This document shows, one piece after another, positions 7,156-11,850 of a stretch of DNA of 11,850 nucleotides (position 1 is its first letter; each line of letters starts with the position of its first letter). A program made the position numbers and the translations under genes. The notes beneath the pieces were generated by a model. The model saw only the letters and a program-made list of their open reading frames with translations. It was not told the origin of the DNA and searched no databases. This stretch comes from an uncultured bacterium (GTDB lineage Bacteria > Actinomycetota > Coriobacteriia > Coriobacteriales > Coriobacteriaceae): contig CAJMOP010000058.1 of NCBI GenBank assembly GCA_905215115.1, positions 1 to 11,850 on the forward strand, read 5' to 3'.

Positions 7156-7183
7156 GTGTTACGTAATGTCATATTCGTAACAC
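7156..7183. promoter_or_regulatory. NikR-like operator (inverted repeat) upstream of the metal transporter operon
   Basis: GTGTTACG at 7156-7163 and CGTAACAC at 7176-7183 are perfect inverted copies separated by 12 bp. Written as 7-bp half-sites this is GTGTTAC-N14-GTAACAC. It matches, as I recall it, the NikR box GTGTTAC-N13/14-GTAACAC described from comparative genomics of nickel transporters in Desulfovibrio-type bacteria. It lies 57 bp before the transporter start and just downstream of a candidate promoter, where a repressor would block transcription. Nickel-dependent repression is an inference from this match. No nikR gene is in the window. Confidence 0.75.
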
Positions 7184-7193
7184 GCCGCAGGCT

Positions 7194-7221
7194 ATGATAG
7201 CAAAACGGCGCGCCGCCACAA
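7194..7221 (-). promoter_or_regulatory. Candidate promoter of the metal transporter operon
   Basis: On the minus strand TTGTGG (7216-7221) and TATCAT (7194-7199) are 16 bp apart. The predicted start near 7187 lies directly beside the inverted repeat at 7156-7183. The -35 overlaps the hairpin that ends the upstream pheT transcript. Both hexamers are imperfect. Confidence 0.4.
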
Positions 7222-7236
7222 AAGCAGCACGCCGTT
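7202..7236 (-). terminator. Intrinsic terminator of the pheS-pheT operon
   Basis: The minus-strand transcript can fold a 14-bp stem (7223-7236 with 7204-7216) containing three G-U wobbles and a 5-nt loop. The stem's last two T and two more form a TTTT run (7202-7205). It begins about 110 nt after the pheT stop. In the opposite direction the wobbles become A-C mismatches, so it is specific for the pheST strand. The T-run is short. The 111 bp between it and the pheT stop hold nothing I recognise. Confidence 0.6.
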
Positions 7237-7347
7237 ATGTAATGCGCGTGTCATATATGCAGGGTCAACGGTGCCTTATTCCGAACACCGCGGTCGCGCA
7301 GGGCTCCGCAGCAACCGCCATCAGGCCCTACGCTCCCGGCGCAAGCC

Positions 7348-9801
7348 CTAGCCGCGGACTTCGCCGTTTACGCCCTTGCACACCTTGGTGACGATCTTCT
7401 GGTGCGCCTTCTCGACCTCTTCGCTGGTGAGCGTGTGGTCGTCGGAGCGATACGTAAGCGCAAAGGCCATGGACTTCTTGCCCGCTCCGATGCGGATGGG
7501 ATCGCGGTAGACGTCGAACAGACGCACGCCCTCGAGCAGTTTGCCGCCGGCGCTGGTAATACGGCGCTCAAGATCATCGCAGGTCACAGCGTTGTCGACC
7601 ACGATAGCAAGGTCGTGCTCAACAGCCGGGTACTGCGAGAACTCGCGGTAGTTCTCCTGATTGCGGGCGCCCTTGATCAGCTTGTCCAGATCGAGCTCAA
7701 AGGCAACGACGACCTCATCGATGCCCATCGCCTCGCGCGCCTCGGGGTGAATCTCGCCAACCCAGCCCAGCACGGTGCCGCCCGAAAGGACCTCGGCCGC
7801 ACGACCCGGCTGCAAGAAAGCGTAGCCCTCGCCCTCGACGGGACGGAAGCGAACCTTCTCGATGCGCAGCTGGGCGAGCAGCTCCTCGACAATGCCCTTG
7901 CCAAAGAAGAAGCGCAGCTTGCGGTACTTCATGTTCCAGGACTGCTCGCTCCACTGGCCCGAGAGCACACCCGTCACGGACTTGGTCTCCTTGGGCAGGC
8001 TGGCATTCTCGCGGCCGTGGAACAGGCTGCCGACCTCGTACAGGTGCACGTTGGGCGTGCCGTGGGCCTCGTTGTAGGCCACGGACTGCAGCAGGCCCGG
8101 CAGCAGCGAACGACGCATCTCGGTCTGCTCGGCTACCAGCGGGTTCATGAGCACCACGGGGCAACCTCGGCCCTCGGTGGACATACCGATCTTCTCCAGG
8201 TCGCCCGGGGCGGCAAAGCCAAAAGTCGTGGTCTCGTTGAGGCCGCAGGCGCGCAGGATCTCGCCGACCTTACGGGTGAGCTTCTGCTCGCGGGTCAGGC
8301 CGCCGATGTGGTTCTTGGCAGCCGGGATGGTCGCCGTCACGCGGCCCATGCCCCATAGGCGCAGGACCTCCTCGATTAGGTCGATCTCGCGCGGCAGGTC
8401 GGGACGGAAGCTCGGCGGGGTGACCATAAAGTCCTCGCCGTCGCGCTCGACGGTGCAGCCCAGACGGGTGAGCGAACGCTCGATAAAGTCGGGCTCGATG
8501 TCGGCACCGCAGATGGCATGCACGCGGGCCAGGCGCAGCTTGATGCTGTCGATGGTCTTGGGCGCGGGGAACACGTCGACATAGCCGGGAGCGACCTCGC
8601 CGCCGGCGATCTCCTCGATGAGCGCGCACGTGACGTTGGCGACATCCACGCAGCCGGTCTCGTCAACCTGGCGCTCAAAGCGAATGGAGGCGTCGGAGAT
8701 CAGCGACAGGTCGCGGCTGGTGTGCGAGGTGCGACCGGCGTTGAAGCAGGCGCTCTCGACCATCACGTCGACGGTGTCGTCCTCGATCTCGGAATCCATG
8801 CCGCCCATAACGCCGGCCAACGCCACGGGGCGCTCGCCGTCGGTGATGAGACCCATGCCGGCGTCGAGTGTGCGTTCCTCGCCGTCGAGCGTCGTGAACT
8901 TCTCATCTTGCTGGGCGGCGCGAACCACCACGCGACGCCTGCCCTCGCGCTCGGCAAAGGTGTCCAGGTCAAAGGCGTGCAGCGGCTGGCCGGTGAGCAT
9001 CATCACGTAGTTGGTGATATCGACGATGTTGTTGTGCGGGCGCACGCCCAGGGCGTTGAGGCGCTTGACCATCCAGTCGGGCGACGGGCCGACCTTCACG
9101 TTGCGCACGATGCGGGCGACATAGCGGTCGCACAGGCCCTCGTCGGCAATCTCGACCGAAAGCTCATCGTCGGTCGCGCGGCCGGTCTCGACCTTGATGG
9201 CGGGCAGCTCAACGTGGAAATCGCGGTCGAAGATGGCACCGGTCTCGCGGGCCATGCCGATCATGGACAGGCAGTCGGGACGGTTGGGCGTGATCTCGCA
9301 GTCGAGCACGGTGTCGCTCGAGCCCACATACTCGGCAAACGGCATGCCGCAGGGCGTGTCCTCGGGCAGAATCATGATGCCGGAGTGGTCGCCACCCAGG
9401 CCGAGCTCGCGCGCGGAGCAGTTCATGCCCATGGACACGACGCCGCGGAGCTTGCTCTTCTTGATCTTGATGTCACCGGGCAGCTCGGCGCCGATCATGG
9501 CCGTGACGATGTGGTCGCCGGCCTCAAAGTTCTGCGCGCCACAGACGATCTGCAGCGGAGCGGGGTTGCCGTCGGCGTCGAGATTCTTGTCGCCCACGTC
9601 GACCGAGCACACATACATGTGGTCGCTATCGGGGTGCGGGGTCTTGGTGAGCACCTTGGCGGTCACCACGTGGTCGAAGGACTCGCCCACGGTGTCGATC
9701 GCCTCGACCTCGGTGCCGGTACGGATATATTCGTCCGAAAGGGTCTTGGGATCCTCCGGAATATCGATCATGGTCTTGAGCCAGTCGTAAGAAACGCGCA
9801 T
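7348..9801 (-). CDS. pheT: Phenylalanine--tRNA ligase beta subunit
   Basis: The beta chain of the alpha2-beta2 class II synthetase that charges tRNA-Phe. It carries tRNA-binding and editing functions. The 817 residues are full length for the bacterial long form. In order: an EMAP/Trbp111-like tRNA-binding domain at about 42-150 (CGAQNFEAGD and the SMGMNCSARELG stretch); the B3/B4 editing region at about 205-390 (NNIVDITNYVM and GQPLHAFD); the B5 domain at about 412-490; the catalytic-like core; and a C-terminal ferredoxin-fold anticodon-binding domain at 718-817 that starts near FSQYPAVEHDLA. The ATG at 9799-9801 has AAAGGAGA about 8 nt upstream. The gene follows pheS after a 161-bp spacer holding a large inverted repeat and should be co-transcribed with it under the T-box. 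It ends with TAG and a terminator at 7202-7236. Confidence 0.98.
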   Translation of the reverse strand: MRVSYDWLKTMIDIPEDPKTLSDEYIRTGTEVEAIDTVGESFDHVVTAKVLTKTPHPDSDHMYVCSVDVGDKNLDADGNPAPLQIVCGAQNFEAGDHIVTAMIGAELPGDIKIKKSKLRGVVSMGMNCSARELGLGGDHSGIMILPEDTPCGMPFAEYVGSSDTVLDCEITPNRPDCLSMIGMARETGAIFDRDFHVELPAIKVETGRATDDELSVEIADEGLCDRYVARIVRNVKVGPSPDWMVKRLNALGVRPHNNIVDITNYVMMLTGQPLHAFDLDTFAEREGRRRVVVRAAQQDEKFTTLDGEERTLDAGMGLITDGERPVALAGVMGGMDSEIEDDTVDVMVESACFNAGRTSHTSRDLSLISDASIRFERQVDETGCVDVANVTCALIEEIAGGEVAPGYVDVFPAPKTIDSIKLRLARVHAICGADIEPDFIERSLTRLGCTVERDGEDFMVTPPSFRPDLPREIDLIEEVLRLWGMGRVTATIPAAKNHIGGLTREQKLTRKVGEILRACGLNETTTFGFAAPGDLEKIGMSTEGRGCPVVLMNPLVAEQTEMRRSLLPGLLQSVAYNEAHGTPNVHLYEVGSLFHGRENASLPKETKSVTGVLSGQWSEQSWNMKYRKLRFFFGKGIVEELLAQLRIEKVRFRPVEGEGYAFLQPGRAAEVLSGGTVLGWVGEIHPEAREAMGIDEVVVAFELDLDKLIKGARNQENYREFSQYPAVEHDLAIVVDNAVTCDDLERRITSAGGKLLEGVRLFDVYRDPIRIGAGKKSMAFALTYRSDDHTLTSEEVEKAHQKIVTKVCKGVNGEVRG

Positions 9802-9837
9802 CTAACTGGTCTCCTTTCATAAATGCGGCTTTGAGCC

Positions 9838-9955
9838 GGAAAACTGCAACGGAGACGGGTTTTCCAAGTGCCGCAGATTGCCTTGAAAGAGGAGGGCCGC
9901 GTACTTAGGTACGCAACCGACGATTGAAAGGCAAGGTGCGGTGCTTGGGAAAGCC
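9838..9955. repeat. Large imperfect inverted repeat in the pheS-pheT spacer
   Basis: The 28-nt arms 9857-9884 and 9928-9955 pair at 22 positions, plus three more that could be G-U in RNA. Between them a perfect small hairpin, GCGTAC-TTAG-GTACGC, spans 9899-9914. A competing 7-bp pairing, GGAAAAC (9838-9844) with GTTTTCC (9859-9865), would use part of the same left arm. No T-run follows on either strand, so it is not a classical terminator. The shape resembles dispersed intergenic repeats (REP/BIME- or MITE-like), but only one copy is in the window. It could also be an RNA processing site between the two cistrons. Confidence 0.6.
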
Positions 9956-9962
9956 GCCGGGG

Positions 9963-11039
9963 CTAGAACTGATTTAAGAAGCGCATATCGCCCGTCATCA
10001 GCGTTCGCAGGTCGGGCAGGTCGTAGCGCAGGGCCGCGACGCGCTCGGCGCCAATGCCAAAGGCGAAGCCGGTGTACTTCTCGGGGTCGATGCCGCAGTT
10101 GATCAGGACGTTGGGGTCGACCATGCCGCAGCCCAGGATCTCGATCCAACCGCTGTGCTTGCAGAAGTTGCAGCCCTTGCCGCCGCAGACGTGGCAGCTC
10201 ACGTCCACCTCACAGCTGGGCTCGGTGAAGGGGAAGAAGTGCGGGCGGTAACGCGTCTTGCGATCCTCGCCAAACATGCACTTAACAAAGTAGTCGAGCG
10301 TGCCCTTAAGGTCGCCAAAGGTGATGCCCTCGTCAACGACCAGGCCCTCGATCTGGTTGAACTGCGGCAGGTGGCAGGCGTCGGCCGTGTCGGGACGATA
10401 GACGGTGCCCGGGCAGATCATGTAGATGGGCGGCTTCTGCGACTCCATAGTGTGGATCTGCACGCCCGAAGTCTGGGTGCGCAGCAGCACGTCGGACTCG
10501 CCGTGGGCGTGAGCCTCGGGGTGCGCGACGCTGCCGGGGTTGTTGTCGACCACGTAGAAGGTATCGCGGGCCGAGCGGCTCGGGTGATCCATGGGGGCGT
10601 TGAGCGCGGTGAAGTTGTAGTAGGAGGTGTCGACCATGGGGCCGGACTCGACGGTGTAGCCGATGCCGCAGAAGATGTCCTCGGCCTCCTCGATAATCTG
10701 CTTGATCAGGTGCTGATGGCCGATCTGCGGACGGATGCCCGGCAGCGTGATGTCGACGGCGTCGTGCTCCAGTGCGCGCTTGAGGGCGGCGGCCTTCATC
10801 TCGGTGTTGCGCTCGTCGAGCATGCCCTCAATCAGCTGGCGCATCTCGTTGGCGCGCTTGCCCATCACGGGACGATCCTCGGGGGCGAGCTTGCCCATCA
10901 TGCGCATCAGGCCGGTGATGCGGCCCTTGCGGCCGAGCAGCTCAACGCGCGCAGCCTCGAGCTTGGCTGCGTCGTCGGCGCCTGCGACGAGCTCCTTGGC
11001 CTCTTCCTCGAGTTTGACCAGATCATCAATCAGACTCAT
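9963..11039 (-). CDS. pheS: Phenylalanine--tRNA ligase alpha subunit
   Basis: The catalytic alpha chain of phenylalanyl-tRNA synthetase. It activates phenylalanine with ATP and transfers it to tRNA-Phe. The 358-residue protein has an N-terminal coiled-coil arm (about 1-90) that reaches the tRNA, then the class II core: the RTQTSGVQIHTME region; motif 2 in the GTVYRPD area, followed by ATHLPQF-like ACHLPQFNQIEG; the HFFPFTEPS substrate pocket; and motif 3 GFAFGIGAER ending at Arg333. Cys282, 285, 290 and 293 form a CxxC-x4-CxxC knuckle, as seen in many Gram-positive PheS proteins and possibly zinc-binding. The ATG at 11037-11039 follows AAAGGGAAG. The frame is open 48 codons further upstream, but that stretch is the T-box terminator region and is not protein-like. 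It is first in the pheST operon. Confidence 0.98.
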   Translation of the reverse strand: MSLIDDLVKLEEEAKELVAGADDAAKLEAARVELLGRKGRITGLMRMMGKLAPEDRPVMGKRANEMRQLIEGMLDERNTEMKAAALKRALEHDAVDITLPGIRPQIGHQHLIKQIIEEAEDIFCGIGYTVESGPMVDTSYYNFTALNAPMDHPSRSARDTFYVVDNNPGSVAHPEAHAHGESDVLLRTQTSGVQIHTMESQKPPIYMICPGTVYRPDTADACHLPQFNQIEGLVVDEGITFGDLKGTLDYFVKCMFGEDRKTRYRPHFFPFTEPSCEVDVSCHVCGGKGCNFCKHSGWIEILGCGMVDPNVLINCGIDPEKYTGFAFGIGAERVAALRYDLPDLRTLMTGDMRFLNQF

Positions 11040-11125
11040 GTCTTCCCTTTCGTCTCTCGCGCTCCCCGCTCGCCGGGACGGCTGCCGCCGCCTGGCGTTG
11101 TGAAAACGCGGCCCGGTTCGGTAAC

Positions 11126-11166
11126 AAAAAACCGCCCTCGGGCATGTACATTGCCCAAGGACGGTT
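11126..11166 (-). terminator. T-box-controlled intrinsic terminator before pheS
   Basis: The minus-strand transcript forms a 15-bp stem (11152-11166 with 11130-11144), including two G-U pairs and a short loop, followed by six T residues (11126-11131). It directly follows the T-box, whose pairing with uncharged tRNA would prevent this stem. Confidence 0.9.
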
Positions 11167-11405
11167 GAATTCCGCGGTACCACCTTGTTTGACGCGGCGG
11201 ATGTCTAGCCCGCCGTGCCCACTCTGCGCCCCTTATCGCGAGGCTCACGGCTTCCCTACTGGGGACATCGCCGCCGCTGGCCGCGTGCCCGTTGAGGTCG
11301 CTGCTCGGGAGTGAACGCTTGGCCCTTGTCACCGCAGGAAGGCTTGCAGCCCATGACCTTCCCTCTCTTGCCGGCGACGCGGCGGGCAAAACCCTCTCCG
11401 TCAAC
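11126..11405 (-). promoter_or_regulatory. T-box riboswitch leader for pheST
   Basis: On the minus strand the conserved T-box AAGGTGGTACCGCGGA spans 11171-11186. It is followed at once by an intrinsic terminator (11126-11166), the usual antiterminator/terminator switch sensing uncharged tRNA. Upstream lies a Stem I-like structure: distal stem GGAAGG/CCTTCC, then a candidate specifier triplet UUC (11313-11315) followed by A, which reads as a Phe codon. This fits the downstream gene. A long stem GCGGCGG-CG-ATGT with ACATCCGCCGC brackets the middle domain. The T-box and terminator are certain; the specifier and 5' end are my fold by eye. Confidence 0.9.
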
Positions 11406-11417
11406 GCATTGGGCTAC

Positions 11418-11426
11418 AGGATACCA
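11418..11426 (-). promoter_or_regulatory. Extended -10 promoter for the pheST leader
   Basis: The minus strand reads TGGTATCCT, an extended -10 with hexamer at 11418-11423 and no clear -35. Transcription from about 11411 would give a leader of about 370 nt containing the complete T-box. A small inverted repeat CCACA-TTG-TGTGG (11424-11436) overlaps its upstream edge. Confidence 0.45.
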
Positions 11427-11544
11427 CATTGTGTGGGCGTATCGCCGCGTTCCGTTTTGTTCGTGCTGGGTACAAGGCAGGTAGCTGTGCAAACTGGCCG
11501 CGCGCCCACCCGAAGCGCTCGGCTCACGAGATCAAGGATATGGT

Positions 11545-11850
11545 ATGGGAAAGAAACTCGATAAGAAGGCCAAGCCCGCAGCGGGCAAGATGCCCAAAGG
11601 CATGAAGGTCGATAAGGCCGTCAAAAAATTCCGTAAGCTCGAGGGCAAGCTGTGGACTCGCGAGTACCTGCTCAAGATTGCCGAGTTTGACGGCGCGACC
11701 ATTGCCCCCGCCAACGGCGCCGCAGCGCGCGCCGATGCCATGGGCACCCTTGCCGGCGAGCACCATAAGCTCCTGACCAGTGAGAAGTCCGTTGAACTCG
11801 TGCGCTCGCTGGCACGCGAGACCGTCGCCGGCGGCAAGATCGACGACCCG
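11545..11850 (+). CDS. Carboxypeptidase of peptidase family M32 (Taq type), N-terminal 102 codons
   Basis: The start of a cytoplasmic zinc metallocarboxypeptidase that removes C-terminal residues from peptides. The visible part has a Lys-rich leader (residues 1-30). An all-helical segment then resembles the M32 N-terminus: a leucine-rich helix, an Asp-containing segment in place of the usual SWD, then ARADAMGTLAGEHHKLLTS, which matches the family's conserved ARA-x4-TL-x2-L-H-x2-LT pattern. The HEXXH zinc site lies beyond the right edge. The ATG at 11545-11547 has AAGGA 6 nt upstream; an ATG at 11540 is out of frame. The gene diverges from pheST. No convincing promoter was seen in the 100 bp upstream. 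The family is probable rather than proven because the catalytic half is missing. Confidence 0.8.
   Translation, partial: MGKKLDKKAKPAAGKMPKGMKVDKAVKKFRKLEGKLWTREYLLKIAEFDGATIAPANGAAARADAMGTLAGEHHKLLTSEKSVELVRSLARETVAGGKIDDP

Noticed and set aside
5354..7180. 608-codon open frame on the + strand opposite the transporter genes
   Set aside because: Composition is Arg/Ala/Gln-rich with no domain, and it lies antisense to three genes with clear motifs. It is an artefact of GC bias.
7100..7347. Cobalamin riboswitch upstream of the CbiM-like gene
   Set aside because: I looked for the conserved B12-box and found none. The space is taken by the pheT terminator, a promoter and the NikR-like repeat.
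8518..9822. 434-codon open frame opposite pheT
   Set aside because: His/Val/Gly/Asp-rich shadow of a strongly biased coding strand. PheT domains are continuous on the other strand.
10155..11168. 337-codon open frame opposite pheS and its leader
   Set aside because: Shadow frame with no domain. It runs into the T-box terminator.
11040..11183. N-terminal extension of PheS by 48 codons
   Set aside because: It translates the T-box and terminator and gives non-family residues. ATG 11037-11039 has a good ribosome site and the expected PheS N-terminus.

Overview
The window reads as GC-rich chromosomal DNA of an actinobacterium of the Coriobacteriia type, probably Collinsella or a close relative. 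This rests on my recognition of the protein families, the strong G/C third-position bias, the good Shine-Dalgarno sites and a Gram-positive-style T-box. It was not tested by a database search. Almost everything is core metabolism and transport. I found no prophage, insertion sequence, CRISPR array, tRNA or rRNA.

Layout, left to right. (1) On the minus strand, the first 447 codons of a Ca2+-type P-type ATPase run off the left edge. The first nine bases of the window look like leftover sequencing adapter rather than genome. (2) A 442-bp AT-richer, repeat- and palindrome-laden intergenic region leads into pyruvate kinase (pyk, + strand), which ends in a textbook intrinsic terminator. (3) On the minus strand lies a stand-alone zinc-dependent phospholipase C-like protein with its own extended -10 promoter. 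(4) A three-gene minus-strand operon encodes a group I ECF metal transporter: a fused CbiMN/NikMN-type substrate-binding component, the transmembrane protein CbiQ/NikQ and the ATPase CbiO/NikO. Upstream is an inverted repeat, GTGTTAC-N14-GTAACAC, which fits a NikR operator and points to nickel rather than cobalt. (5) The minus-strand pheS-pheT operon encodes both subunits of phenylalanyl-tRNA synthetase. It is preceded by a T-box leader with a clear terminator/antiterminator region and followed by a strand-specific terminator. The pheS-pheT spacer contains a large imperfect inverted repeat of unknown role. (6) On the + strand, diverging from pheS, are the first 102 codons of an M32-family carboxypeptidase, cut by the right edge.

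The genes form separate functional units: glycolysis (pyk), metal ion homeostasis (the P-type ATPase and the nickel/cobalt importer) and translation (pheST). The parts most worth a second look are regulatory: the NikR-like box, the Phe T-box in an actinobacterial context, the repeat in the pheS-pheT spacer and the unusual region upstream of pyk.
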